The notes under the pieces: generated by a model
Database searches by the model: none
What the model saw: the letters and a program-made list of their open reading frames with translations, nothing else
Told to the model about the DNA's origin: nothing
Assembly: GCA_050084515.1 (NCBI GenBank)
Contig: CM114272.1
Coordinates: 53,258,001 to 53,322,000, forward strand
DNA length: 64,000 nucleotides
Reading direction: 5' to 3'
DNA from: Blasia pusilla
Lineage: Eukaryota; Marchantiophyta; Marchantiopsida; Blasiales
Shown here: positions 34,517 to 46,677 of the stretch, piece after piece
How positions within the stretch are numbered: the first letter of the stretch is position 1
Layout of the letters: each line of letters opens with the position of its first letter
Translations under genes and position numbers: made by a program

Positions 34517-34989
34517 GTGGGTAAGAACCATTGGACAACTCACACACACACAATGGAGAATGTTCCCCTTTTAGATCGGTACTCTTATAAAGACAATCAT
34601 CGAATGGATCCCCCATATTTCTTTTCTTATGATGAGGGAGGTGACGTTGTATTTTGTGATCGTGCTTATGATCACCATTTTCATTGGGTTGGAGTTGATA
34701 TCCCCACCAACCCAGATAGCAGCAAGGATCAGAGTTGCATCCTTGTTGTATTGCCTAACAATCACAATTGGAATGGAGCTTGGGTATGTGACCTATGTGC
34801 TCAAGACAAAGCCATATGTTTCTCTTGTGGGTTGGTGGGTCGTGTTGTTGGACATTCTGAGTTTGAGACACGACTCATCAAGTGTGCTCATCGTGATTGT
34901 TACTCCTTTTATCACCCGGGCTGTGTGAGGACCCGCTTGCTTGTTGGAGGACAACCGCAGACCCATGTCGCACACAACCCTATCGCCTC
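34517..34989 (+). pseudogene. EDM2-like PHD-finger gene fragment
   Basis: The plus-strand frame reads SYDEGGDVVFCD, then after a spacer WVCDLCAQDKAICFSCG, RLIKCAHRDCYSFYHPGCV. The second block keeps the Cys/His spacing of the PHD pair seen in plant EDM2-type and related chromatin proteins (CxxC...CFxCG...CxxxxCxxFYHPxCV). In the first finger the leading CxxC reads FFSY and a later Cys is Tyr, so it cannot bind zinc normally. The frame is only about 158 codons before it meets the LTR of a copia element at 34990. A possible upstream exon lies near 34394-34510 (LLEAIGFDHHW). Best read as a captured or truncated gene fragment. Confidence 0.6.
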
Positions 34990-35379
34990 TGTTGGATTCT
35001 CAACATCCACTTCTCTGAGCGTCATTAATCTGATCGGCCCCCTTGTATGAGGAGAATCCTAGATTGATGGTTTCGACTTAGACGTCGAAGGAGTCATAGT
35101 AATATGACGTAGGGTGACATCATATTGCATCAGGGTGCGGGGCACCCTGATGCAATATTTTTCTATTAATAGAAATGAAGAAAAATAGGTAAAAATCCTA
35201 GTTTCTCGAGTAGTGAAATAGTCAAGAGCCATAGTGGTAGCGGATTCTCGTATGTCGAGTTATCTCCATATTCAGGTTCCATCGAAGCTCTTCTATGAGC
35301 GCACGGACGGACTAGGCCACTTTGTATCTCTAAGTTTTGTAAAGATTTCAATGATTTTGTCACTTTCTATTTTCTCACA
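34990..35379 (+). repeat. 5' LTR of the plus-strand copia element
   Basis: The sequence begins TGTTGGATTCTCAACATC and ends TTTTCTCACA directly before the primer site, a length of about 390 bp. TG...CA ends and the TGTTGGA start are typical of copia LTRs. The start is inferred, because the 3' LTR is missing and cannot be compared. Confidence 0.6.
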
Positions 35380-35397
35380 TGGTATCAAAGCAGTAGG
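35380..35397 (+). other. Primer-binding site (initiator tRNA-Met type)
   Basis: TGGTATCAAAGCAGTAGG starts right after the LTR end CA. It differs by one base from the common TGGTATCAGAGC primer site used by copia elements and complementary to the 3' end of initiator tRNA-Met. Confidence 0.75.
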
Positions 35398-35451
35398 TTT
35401 TCCAATATTTTATATCTAGAGATCTAGTGTGTTTGCACAAAATCTTGAGAG

Positions 35452-36268
35452 ATGGCTACTTCTTGGTCAATTCGTGCTCGCCCTCCTCTGTTGGGTGAAG
35501 GGAAGTTAGATGGGTCTCACTTTACATTGTGGAAGTTCAAAATAAGAACTGTCTTTGAATCATTTGAGATCTGGGAGACGGCCACAAGGATCGATTCAAA
35601 TCTACAAGCTACTTTGAGTTATGCATGTTCATCTTCATGTGGTAATATCGATTCTATTGTATTTATGGCATGGAAACGCAGAAATGCCGATGCTCTATAT
35701 GCGATTGTCACGAATGTAACTGATTCTTTCATGACTCTCATTCAACATACAACCATTGCTGTTGAGGCGTGGAACATTATGAAGAATCAATATGAAACGA
35801 GGAATGAGACTCGGATTCAAAATCTGGAGAATCAGCTTTCGTCCAAGAAATTTTTAGAAGAGAAAAGCGCAGAGTAATTTTTGACAAGGATCAAGAATCT
35901 TCAAGATCAGATGGCGTTCATAGGAATTTTAAAGTCTAACAAAGATTTTGCACGTCGATGCATAAGGATTTTGCCTCCAAGGTATGACAATTTGGTCACT
36001 ACATTGAATACTCAAGTAAAACCAATGCCGCTAACTTTTGAACAATTTAGTGTAATGTTGATAGAAGAGAAAATGCGCTTCAAAGCAAGAGACTGAAGTG
36101 ATGTAGCATTTATTGCTAATGTACAGAGAGGTAGAAATCAGGATTACAGTTCAAATGTCAAGAAGAAATTTCCAAGGAAAGCCTTCAAATGCTTTTATTT
36201 TGGTAAGCTAGGTCATCTTATCAAAGATTGTAGAAAGAGGAGTCAGATGAGAAGAACGGATGTTTAAG
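35452..36268 (+). pseudogene. Copia gag, two stops and damaged zinc knuckle
   Basis: One frame runs from the ATG at 35452 (MATSWSIRARPP) to 36268 with stops at 35875-35877 and 36094-36096. It contains FTLWKFKIRTVFES and WNIMKNQYETRNETRIQNLE of the copia gag (UBN2-type) domain, then LPPRYDNLVTTLNT. The zinc knuckle at 36190-36231 reads CFYFGKLGHLIKDC: the second Cys of the CxxC pair is Phe. The gag product would be truncated and unable to bind zinc properly. Confidence 0.85.
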
Positions 36269-36392
36269 ACCTAAGAAGGCGAGCTAGACGTGCGCTTGCA
36301 TCGCGTTTGTATCAAACTAATCGGTTGGAACACGAAAACTCTACTGCACTAAAACTAGAAGTCCATATCTTCGCTGATCTATCAAGATACCC

Positions 36393-36866
36393 GTGTGGTC
36401 CTTACAACCGCTACAGGAGCCTATCGTTGTTACTGTTGGGAATAATACAAAGTGCCCTCTAGAAGGGAAAGACACAATTCCTTTTATCTCACAAAAAGGA
36501 GAAGAAAAGAAGTTAATTGATGTACTGTACGTACCAGAGTTGAAGCACAATTTGATTTTAGTAGCAGTATTATGTGATCGTGACCTAGAAGTTCGTTTCA
36601 AGAAAATTGGAGCAGTCATTGAGGATGCTAATGGGAAAGTAATGGGTGAAGATATACGACGTGGAAATATCTACGAGTTGTATGCTTTCATGAAAAGTGT
36701 AGGTAGAGATCTTAGTAGTAGTAAGTTGTGGCATGAAAGATTTGGTCACCTAAGCTTTCCTTTACTAAGTCAGATGCAGAAATCTGGCATGGTTATTGAT
36801 TTACCAACAATTTCTGGAGTGTCGGATACATATGAAGCTTGGATGATGGGCAAGCAAGACCAATAA
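36393..36866 (+). pseudogene. Copia protease end and GAG-pre-integrase region
   Basis: The frame reads TVGNNTKCPLEGKDTIPFI, LIDVLYVPELKHNLILVAVL, then SSKLWHERFGHLSFPLLSQM. The last word is the LWHxRxGH block of the integrase zinc region. The upstream protease active site (DTG/DSG) is not visible in this frame, and the region 36268-36393 is shifted or damaged. Confidence 0.8.
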
Positions 36867-36869
36867 CCA

Positions 36870-37572
36870 TTTCCACAAGAGTCCAAAAATAGAGCAAAGG
36901 CTCCTCTAGAGCTTATTCATGCTGACCTTTGTGGTAAAATGAGAACAGTGGCATTAGGTGGTTCTTCCTACTTCCTTTTTAGTTATCGACGATTATAGTA
37001 GGAAGATGTGGATGTATTTCCTTCGTGATAAGGCAAGTGCTCTTGGAAAATTTAAAGTATGGCACAAGCTCGTTGAGAATGAGATAGGAAAGAAGGTATA
37101 GAAGCTTTGCACCGATCGAGGAGGAGAATTCTTATCAATAGAATTCAACAAATATTTGGGGAAGCATGGAATCAAGAAACAGTTAACAACGGCACATACA
37201 CCACAAAAAAATGGAGTTGTTGAGCGTCAAAACTGTATAGTGGTGGAGATGGCAAGATGTATGATGAAAGCAAAAGGTTTGACAAAAGGATTTTGGGCTG
37301 AAGTTGTTAATACTGCCGTTTACATTCTAAATAGAAGTGCAGTGCAAGGCATGACTCCTCATCAATCATACTCAGGTAAGGTATCATCAGTTCAACATTT
37401 CATGACTTCTGGTAGTGAGTTCTTTGTACATACTCTTGAAACATCCTGGACCAAGAGGGAGTCTAAGAGCAGGAAGTGCATCTTTATGGGATACAGTGAT
37501 GAGTCTAAAGCGTATCGCCTATGGTGTCCTATGGCAAAGAAGATGCTTGTGAGTCGTGATGTGGTATTCTAA
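36870..37572 (+). pseudogene. Copia integrase core, frameshifted
   Basis: Blocks in order: LELIHADLCGKM, VIDDYSRKMWMYFL, LCTDRGGEFLS and HTPQKNGVVERQN, giving the D, D and E catalytic residues. Then FWAEVVNTAVYILNRSAV and RKCIFMGYSDESKAYRLW follow, the usual copia C-terminal part. A frameshift lies in the T-run at about 36970-36985, and a TAG replaces a codon at about 37099. Otherwise well preserved. Confidence 0.85.
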
Positions 37573-37587
37573 GAAAAACCTCGTCAA

Positions 37588-37965
37588 ATGGCGGATATCA
37601 GTGGTCCATCCAACGAAGAGATAACCCACCAGAGCAGACCACCAATGTTTACACCAGATCATCAAGAAGAAGAATTTGGTGATGATTACAAAGAGGAGCC
37701 TTCTCTTCCACTACGGTCATCATACCCTAAGTGGATAAAGCACCTCTTGGATGGTAAGGATCCACCAACAATTGATAAAGTTGTTACACATCCAAGGAGA
37801 TTCAAGAGACTAGAGAAGCAAAATAGAGCTTCCGTACATCTCGTCAACATGACCTTGATGACAGAGGTCTTGAAGGTGGAAGAGCCATCATGCTTGGATG
37901 AGGCCCTTGCTCATCCTCAATGGAGAGAGGCCATGCAGATGGAGATGGACACTATTCAGAGAAAC
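37588..37965 (+). pseudogene. Copia spacer and first RT residues before truncation
   Basis: The frame has an acidic spacer (QEEEFGDDYKEEPSLP) then EVLKVEEPSCLDEALAHPQW and REAMQMEMDTIQRN, the start of the copia RT region. From about 37966 the translated text matches the neighbouring tandem repeat, not RT, marking the junction. Confidence 0.75.
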
Positions 37966-38530
37966 GCTATTCAAACTTCCGTGCCCACTAAACATCATTT
38001 GGAACCATACTTGGTCTAAGTTGAATTGGATCCTAAGATCTAATTGTGGCCGTAGAAGGCGTTCAGTAAAGGGAAATCCCCATCCTCGATTGGAATTGTA
38101 GTTCTGAATAGCCTGCTCCTAAAATCCCTACGTCTGAAATAGATATAGAATCATAACCTTAGTTTTGATTGTGTCCCAAACTGCCGGGCCCGATGAATAT
38201 TATTTGTAGCCAAAGTTAGTTTGAGTCCAACTGGATCCTAAGATCTAATTTTGGTCATAGAAGGCGTCTAGTAAAGGGAAATCCCCATCCTCAATTGAAA
38301 CTATAGTTCCAAATAGGCTCCTCCTAAGATTCCAATAGGTCGGTAACAAATGTAGAATCGGAACCTAGGTTCTTGATTCTGTCCCAAACTGCCTCGCACG
38401 TTGATCGAAATTTGGAGCCATATTTAGTCTAAGTCCAATTGGATACTAAGATCCAATTCCGGCCATAGAAGGCGTTTGATAACTGGAATATAACTTCTAT
38501 TGGAACTACAGTTCTGAACATCCTTTAATT
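37966..38530. repeat. Tandem repeat of about 205 bp, three units
   Basis: Landmark GGATCCTAAGATC-TAATT falls at 38028, 38233 and (as GGATACTAAGATCCAATT) 38441, so periods are 205 and 208 bp. Each unit also has ATAGAAGGCGTT or a variant (GTAGAAGGCGTT), GGAAATCCCCATCC and CCCAAACTGCC. Similar words (GGAACTATAGTTCC, a 14-bp palindrome) continue to about 38860 in more decayed form. Non-coding. Confidence 0.85.
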
Positions 38531-40039
38531 GGTGGTACGTGCTGTTGTGGCTCCCGAAGAGCTTCCTCTGCCAAAAAAAATGGTTTACTGCCAAGGGAAC
38601 GTTCCATATTATTTGAGGTTAGGGAGGCTGGGGGCTCCGAGCTCATTGGAAATAGATTTCCAAATGGTTTTAAATTGGCACTTAAGGTCCAATTTTGGCA
38701 TTCGGTGGGAGCTTCTCCAGGGCCGAACCCGCACATTCTGCGGTCAACTTTAGGGATATCTCGAGCAATAGAAACCAAATACTTCCGAGTTCATTTGGAA
38801 CTAGAGTTCCAAGCGCCCTTAAATAACCTTTGAATGGAACTATAGTTCCAAATGCCATGGAAATGTCAGTAGGATGTCTTCCAAAGCCCGAAAAACTCAT
38901 TCAACGGGTAATAGTAAGCCTACTGCCAACAGGACTTTATAGATTCTTTGCGGATGGGGGAAATGGGGTTGGGTAGGAGGGTCCATGAGGCCAAGATTAT
39001 TTGTTTCTTTACTTGATAATTCTTTGTAATTGGGTGTTAAGCTTCAATTTGGCTAACCAACGCACAAACTTTGGTAGAGTCCGCATTCAATTGTCTGCCG
39101 CCTCCTTTACTGTGAAGTCACGAAAGAATTTAGTTTCTGTTGCAAAAATTTCTCTAACGGGTCTACGACAACTTCAACCACATCACACGATAGCCTTCAC
39201 TCTCCCGAGATGTCCAAAGAAACAAGCAAAATAAACACTATCAACAACATTCTGAACATTTTAACTTAAAAATCCTACTATATAGGTGTTGGAGACTAAA
39301 AGAGACTTTATTGGTCGCAAAAGAACTTGATGTCTTAGTCAGATTTAAATGGACTTAAGTCCTTATTTTACTTGTAAGCATAACTTCAAGAAAGTCGGAA
39401 ATCCATGAATGCTTTCACCAAGAATGCCGAAATTGGTGTTATACATTAATTGACTTAGTTGGCAATAATCTAGACCTTTGAATTAGGCATGTTGAATAAT
39501 TCAAAGACTAAATTTGGGTAGCTTGCTAGATCAAAGACATTGAGAATAATCCTTAGCTTGGTTGACATGAGCAATGGAAGGTGGGAAATCAATCCTAGTA
39601 TTGTTGTGGATTGTGTAGGCAATGTGCTATCAACCACTATAGCAATTTTGGATCATGATCATGAACCTTGAGTGATCCTAGAGATATCCCTTAATTCCTA
39701 GGAAGAAAAGAGGAATTGTAGAGTGAGGGAGATGAAGGCACTCGAAGCTAAATTTTTGGTGGACTGAAGGCCTAGATCTATAAGAGACTCTTTCTATCTT
39801 AAGGTTTATTTTGTGTTTTTTATTTATGGACTTTTAGTAACAGTAAACTCTTACAACCTATCTGGTAAGTTATGCTCCACATGTCTCTTAGAATCAAATT
39901 TGTTGTTTTACAATTTTCATCCCTTGGAATGATTGAATGTTATATCATTGGTGAACCTGATTTATTTTAGTTCCTTATCTCTTGTCTAGCTATTGTATTG
40001 ATGGATGGTCTTGAATTGGTTAAAATGCTTGTTGCATAG
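38531..40039. other. Spacer with decayed repeat words
   Basis: The first 330 bp contain scattered palindromic words such as GGAACTATAGTTCC near 38840 related to the 205-bp repeat. The remainder is AT-rich with no supported gene; the open frame at 39001-39234 has no motif. Confidence 0.4.
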
Positions 40040-40975
40040 CAGTGTGGGAAGACGTTTAGGACTGTCCAAGCTTGTAGTTGCGCACTCCCCCCAAGGCGAA
40101 GTACACGATTGAAGGGGAGAGCATTTAAAAAATATACCATCTTAGATCTTGATTGCTACCAGGAAAGCCCTCATGATTGTCTTGACTATAAACCCTCTCT
40201 TGATATGGATCATATAACATCTAAAGAGGATGAGGAGGCATAGTTGGAGGAAGATAGGGTAAATGAGTGTCTATTTCTTTTTTCAAATGAGTTGGCTATC
40301 TTAACCTTGCACCTTATTTCTATAATTGAAACTAATTAACATGCCTTCATTGAGTTGTATGGCCCCCAACAAAGGAACAATGTGCTAAACCACCAAGACC
40401 ATAGGATTTGCACCAAAGATTATTTTCGACATCTTCAGAAAGATAATCCTAGCCTCAATAAGATGACATATTATGATTCCATATTGTGCATGGACTAAGT
40501 ATGAGTTCTATAGGCTAAATAACCATAATGACTCTGTGTAGCCAATGGAGGGGATCCAATTTATCAGGCACCATTGGACCATCACAACCAAATCCTCAAC
40601 CACCATGGTCACAATCTCAAATGCCTTGGTGGCTTCTAGTGGTAATGCAATCCCATATGAGATTTGGGCCTCAATTCCAATAGCAATGCTTGAGCATCTC
40701 GTAGGCATACATCTCAACCTACAATAACACCTTGGATAAGTGAGGGGAAGTACTCAAAGGTCTTTCTTTTTTTGTGTATTTGCGAGGGGATGATCTTGGA
40801 TTGTTATTTTGGTTGCAAGGGGGATGTGTCATTTTCACCACGATCCATTCCACCACCTCATTCATCTGGAGTTGAAGATGACCAACTCTACCAAACTAGA
40901 TCACAATATTGTGCTCTGCCAAGCCCAACCAAAGATGTGACCTCTCCAATAGATACATCAATAGGTATGTAAGTT
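40040..40975 (+). pseudogene. Unidentified coding-like remnants
   Basis: Three plus-strand segments look protein-like. 40040-40243 includes LPPRRSTRLKGRAFKKY and LDLDCYQESPHDCLDY. 40340-40498 includes AFIELYGPQQRNNVLNHQD and KDYFRHLQKDNPSLNKM. 40772-40972 includes DCYFGCKGDVSF, PPPHSSGVEDDQLYQTRSQY and ends at a GTATGT donor-like site. They are in different frames with stops between. No family is recognised. They may be exons of a degraded gene or part of an old mobile element. Confidence 0.3.
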
Positions 40976-43900
40976 AGTTTATAGGGCTAATCTATCATCA
41001 TATCCCATTTCTATAATATCCTTAGGGGATAGAGTGTGAACCTAATGAAAAATTTGTATAACATATTGCATTTTGGTAAGGGAAAAAGTGAAGTTAGTCT
41101 TGTGGAAACGTGATGTTTCCATTCAAAAGGAGCAAGATTTTAAAGCTAACATGCAAATTATTGGCGAATGTCCAATCCTCCACCAAGGTATCAGGCTATG
41201 AGCCTTGGCTAAGTGATTTGAAGAAATGGGCGCTCAGATGCTTGGACTTGTCGTGCGGAGAGATTAGTAGAAAAAATGAAATTGGCATGGTAACCATCCA
41301 AAATCATATTTTGGAGGCATATATATAGTGGGGCCGCTAGAATTTATAAGGAAAAAGATAGCTCAACTCTTGAAAACCAAACGAACAAATATCAATAACT
41401 ATTGAATTATTAATGGGACTAATTGTGAAGTCTTGTGTAACCTTGATGAAAATTAAGAATCATAGGCAAATCTAGTAGATTATTGGCTTTCTAAGCATGG
41501 AAAAATGAAAGTTGAAAAGATGGTTTGAGCAAGGTTCAAATTTCAAACCCTAAATTACACCAGACGAGAAGGCCTATTGGACTTGTGGCAAGTCTTCCTT
41601 GGTATATCCCAACATTTTTGCACACCTCTTTCACTTGATTGACTCATATGTACCAAATAGAAAGCATGAGGGAAATCCAAGCAGATTTCCCTCCATAACG
41701 TTTCAATGCCATTTACGTCTCCATTGAAGGTGATAAGCAAGGTAATAAGTTTTTGTGCATAGGTATCTCAAGGATCTTCCAAGGGTTCAATGGCCATAGG
41801 GACCGAGGGAGGGGAACATGAACATAACCACTCTGGATTTAAATAGCAAATTTCACCGGTAGGATCTTCTGCTATTCTATTTCCTCACTCTATGATGGTT
41901 GAATTCATCTAGGTGTTAGCATGACAAAGATCAATCCCAACATTGTGTATAGCTTACTAGTACAACTCTTTCTTTCTTGTAGAGTGTGGATTCAAGAGTT
42001 ATAATTCAATTTGAAGAAGTGAAGTAAAAATAGAGCACAAATTTGGACGATGTAGAAACCCAAATGGATTGTCGAAACAAGACGCTAGGGATCCTTATGG
42101 ACATGGTATCCAAAATTTCAAGAAAGGAAAAGCCTACTCCTTCCCAACAGGATCTCCATACTCCGCAATAAGGTTTTTATACTTTGCAGGCTAATTCAAT
42201 CCTAACTCTTTTTCATGAGTGATCAATTTCCATTTTTGTGGGCAATTACGTGATCCGATAGGCAATGTGAACTCGTCACACTTTTTTCCAAACTAGGGGT
42301 GGACTTTCAGGAAAGCAAATAGTAGTAGCTACTTTCTTCTTTAACTACTCTAACAAATGCTTTGGAGTAACAATCCTTAATTGTGGGTTTAAGTTGTAGT
42401 TGCAAATAGGAGATCATGTCCTACCCACTAAGCCAAAGTTGAGTTGGACAATCCTTGAATCAAGCTTTAAAGGGAAGGAAAATTTTCATGGGATTGATGG
42501 TCCTCTAGGTATAGTACAATTGAATTTGAGAGAAGTATTAGATCCTTGGCAATCTGCAAGATGATCCTCCATATTTAAGTTTTGGTGATGGGCTTGGTTC
42601 TATTTTTCTTTGGCCAGAGATATATATGCCGAAAATGACTTAATAGATTTTCTTGTCGCATTACTCAACAATTTGATAGCAAAGGTGTTCAAATATGCTT
42701 CATCTATGACATTTGGGAGTACTCTTGGTTATTTGCATGCATAGGAGAATATACATTAGGTAAAAGTGAAATTTAACTTTGAATTGTGGATCAAATATTT
42801 GATCATTGTCTTATCTACTATATGTGATCTATATTTCATATGAGATATATTAAGTGAGTGCCCCAAATATTTGAATGGTACATTTTGAGTATATCCCTTG
42901 ATTTTGACTACATTTTTAGAATATTCCTTTATTGACTGCACCCTACTCGTATAGGTTTTCAATAAACACTTCTACTTAGATTCTACTGAATGCTCCATGC
43001 CTCATTTTATGTTGATCCATTGTACATTTCATTACAAAATTTTCAAAACCCTAAAATATTGAGCTTGATGTAAGTCTCAAGTGCGTATCTTTCATTGATC
43101 AAGCAATACTAACCAATTAACAATTTTATTCAAAGAACCAAATTAGTCTCCAATAAGTACCAATATAGTCATTAAAAACTTAGTCTACTGAAGTTTCAAA
43201 GTAGTCATCATAATATTACTCCAATAGCTATATCATAATCACTATTGTAGTTGATATGCTCACTTCCAATGCCTCCCATAGTTAGCTCTAATGAATCCAT
43301 GGATCAACTACTAAACATGATCATTCTCGGTCGGTACATCAAAAGCATGACCCATTGAATCATATATTCTCCATACTAGTAGATTCTATTACCTCCACAA
43401 GTGTCCAATATTAATATATGAAATGACTACCCTAGTCATATCAAATCACTTAACACACGATTGGATGAGTTATTCGCAAATCCGTGTCCACAATTATGAC
43501 TCAACCATTGGTTTTTCTTTTAATCATCTAGTATAAAGGATTCCATGTCAGGTGATGATGTGTCATTTCTTCCATATCATCTAATGATATGGAAGACTCC
43601 TTTCTTGAGTCATTTATAGATATGGATGCCGATTGCCATCCGAGTAGGGCTAATAATATTGAGTTTATAACTTGACTTTTGTGTCAACCTTAGTCACTAA
43701 TCCTAGTTAATCATGGAATGTGATATATAACTGAATTGAATCATATATCCTAATCATAAAACCAAGAGTTCAGAAATTAGAGCTCTCATGAGTGCTTCCT
43801 ATTAATTATGAGAGTTCTGATTTCCTAAGTCTTTGATACCAATTACAGGAAAAGAAATAATTTGTGGAAATTATTTCTTGAAAATGTGTAAAAATGGTGT

Positions 43901-44590
43901 GAAATATGATTTTTTATTTTCAATTCAAGTTAGGATTAAATTTCAAGATTTAGATGGATTTTTGTGATAACACAACGGAACGTAGTACATTTTATTGAAT
44001 AAAAATTAGAATTGATCCTTATACATCATTCATTACAACTTGATACTAGGCATACTAAACTTAGTAAAAAGTTACCTCGTGAAAGAAGGGGCTCTAATAG
44101 GGGGTACATAGATTTTTCAAGCTTATCCACTTAATTTACGGTGAGTAAGCTTGCCGGTTTTTTCCTCTCTTACAAAACTGCATTTTCCGGATCATAATTT
44201 TCCCGAACTTTCTCAAAGTTTTATGAGAACGATACAAACCTTCTTCAAGCATGGAGAAATAAGAGTTAAGTGTTTATTAAAGGTCCCAGTAGACGTTATC
44301 ATCATCTAAAAAGGTCTCAAAAGAAACCTCACATCTTTTTTAATCATGTATCTTTTCCTTACCTATATCTGTTCATTTGAAGTTCATCTAGAATCATCTA
44401 AAATGAGATGACGACTCCTCTTCATTATGAGTTTACGTTTGACACGTTACATGATCGCTATAATTCACGCAAAATTAAACCTATCCTTCCTCACCACAAA
44501 CATATTAGCATGATTGAATCATGCGGTGGGCCTATCCGCATTACTTGAATTCTCTATTCGAAACTCACCACATTGCCAGTTCCACATGTC
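40976..44590. other. AT-rich spacer, no gene
   Basis: No supported gene. An open frame at 41110-41328 lacks motifs. A 12-bp-arm inverted repeat (CTTCCATATCAT/ATGATATGGAAG) lies near 43568-43594. Nothing else was recognised. Confidence 0.45.
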
Positions 44591-44820
44591 CATAAACCAA
44601 TGCGTATATATGCCACTGATTAGGAGGTGTTGACATACATTTGTGCAAAGTCTAGCTATCACATGCTCCTCTAACTGCTCTTGCTGCATTTGGTAGATTT
44701 AAAAAAAGGCTGGTGCCCATAACCCAATGCACATATCTGCCATTGATTGGGACGTGTTGAATATTGCGGGAGGTCTAGCTATCACATATTCCTCTAACGG
44801 CTCTAGCTGCATTTGGCAGG
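44591..44820. repeat. 126-bp direct tandem duplication
   Basis: CATAAACCAATGC at 44591 and CATAACCCAATGC at 44717 begin two copies that share GTCTAGCTATCACAT, TTCCTCTAAC or TCCTCTAAC, and GCTGCATTTGG. The copies are moderately diverged. Confidence 0.85.
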
Positions 44821-44834
44821 AGGGCTTGAAAGAA

Positions 44835-44867
44835 AAGCTGTTGGTGGGGGGCCCCTACCAACAGCTT
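44835..44867. repeat. Strong GC-rich hairpin
   Basis: AAGCTGTTGGT (44835-44845) is the exact reverse complement of ACCAACAGCTT (44857-44867). The 11-nt centre GGGGGGCCCCT extends the stem, leaving almost no loop. It lies just after the 126-bp duplication. Confidence 0.8.
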
Positions 44868-46677
44868 GCATTTCAGAGGTCAAAGCCTACACCAGTTCTG
44901 ATTCATCCCATAAACATATAAACCTACTCACAAATCTTAGCTAATCTTCGAGAAACCTTCAGTGGAATCAGTAGTCCCCAGCTTCTTCTGGATCCAATGC
45001 CCTTGCTGCCACCACAACCGGACGAATTCCAGACGCAGATGCTTCCTAGAAAGTCTCAGACGGGATTTCGAATATGATCTTGATCAGATCAACAGGAGGA
45101 GCTTCATGGGCGTTAGGCCATCGCAGAGAGATGTCATCGTATTCCGAGTCCTGTCTGCAACTCCGTTGAAATATGCGTGTGGGTTCCATGGATCAGGTGT
45201 GGGAAACTCGATCGGGCTGCACGTATTTTTCTATTAAATGCTTAATATAATCGCGACGTCAGCGCATAATACTTTATACTTGTCTCCATAAACCGGGAGA
45301 CGCTGACTAAAACTCCAAGTTCTTAATATTCCACGTGCACTTTCTGGGGATGCATACTGCTTTCGCCAAATGTCAACCGTCCTTGCCGGCCTGCATGAGT
45401 ATACGTATTCCATTCCATTGATAATCGGTCACCCAAAAAATTCATGGAAGTAAGGTAGTCTCTTGGAAATTCACGAGTATGCGTCTCCATTCCGATCCTT
45501 CACCCCACAACTTTATGGAAGTAAAATAGGCTGATTCTTGTTTATCTAACTCCCTGTCTCGTCTACGCTCATGGTGCATATTTTTATTATACATATGAAA
45601 AGAGTTGGAAATTGTATTCTTCATTGGCAGAATATTCCCCGAAGGGAGGTGGAAGGAGGATTTTCCGATTCCGAAAATTAAATAAGACATGTTTTGGAAA
45701 CGCGACGCTAGTGCTCCAAATGTGGCTCTTTAGCATATGCATATAGAAAGTTAAAAGAGAGATCCATAGGAAAGAGGCAACTACAAGGATTAATCGTAGC
45801 TCTAAATGTGCTATAAACGTGAACTTGTGGTGGAACCTATCTCCTATTTTAACTTCTGGTTCTCTCGCCGGAACCTATGTTAATATACATAAACCTTAGA
45901 GAGAGCCGTTACAAGAATTAGTTGATTCTCTTTTTGGATTTCAGATGTCAACTATGTGCTCCATTTATCCGGGGCCAAAGCTTGCTATATCAAGCGGTAG
46001 ATCTTCTAACATATTATGATTCACTCGGAATAGTATGATGACACAAAGATGAAGTGAAAGAACACAATCAAGATATTGATCAATTCCAAGAGACTTGCCG
46101 TCAATAAGTGAAGAAACTACGAAACGATCTCTTGCATGGGAGGGCAATGAAATGGGGGCGTTCGGCGTGGATCCACTGAAAGCTTGAAAGCTGATGATAT
46201 GGTGATGACGAGATGACAGCATTAACGCAACAATCGCGTGGAACTATGTAACCACCAAAACTTTGATGGCCAACCGAAAAAAGTGCAGGCTGGTATGAAG
46301 ATACCGAACACTGGGGATAGACAGAACGACTTGCGCCGATGAGTGGCAGATTATGAATCCACTACAATTCACTCGACACTTCGATCAACCTCAAACGAAC
46401 TCAGACGCCCCTTTCTTCTACAATTCCACATACTCTATCGCATGCATTGCTCGTTCTCGATCGACCGAAAGGCGAATGCACGCGTATCGCAAGAGAGGTC
46501 CCGGATGATGCAAGAGTGAGGGCATCCAAACGCATGTGTAGCGTGTGCCCCTCGATCTGACAAGTCAGGAAATCAAATAGGGATCTAGGCCCACTATGTC
46601 TATGCGTCCTTACGCAGACCAAGGGGCGGTCGTTCCGCAAGCCAAGCTAAGCAGATGATGATTTCGGAGTTTAGATG

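Larger units (their letters stand above)
34990..37965 (+). mobile_element. Ty1-copia retrotransposon, 3' half lost
   Basis: In order: LTR, primer site, gag, protease/GAG-pre-integrase, integrase and the start of the RT region (LDEALAHPQWREAMQMEMD). At about 37965 the sequence switches to a roughly 205-bp tandem repeat, so RT, RNase H and the 3' LTR are absent. Stops interrupt gag (35875, 36094) and frameshifts occur in integrase. It is inactive. Confidence 0.85.

Noticed and set aside
44962-45237. 91-codon plus-strand frame
   Set aside because: Another frame of the same region is equally open over part of it (LLLDPMPLLPPQPDEFQTQ) and neither resembles a known protein.
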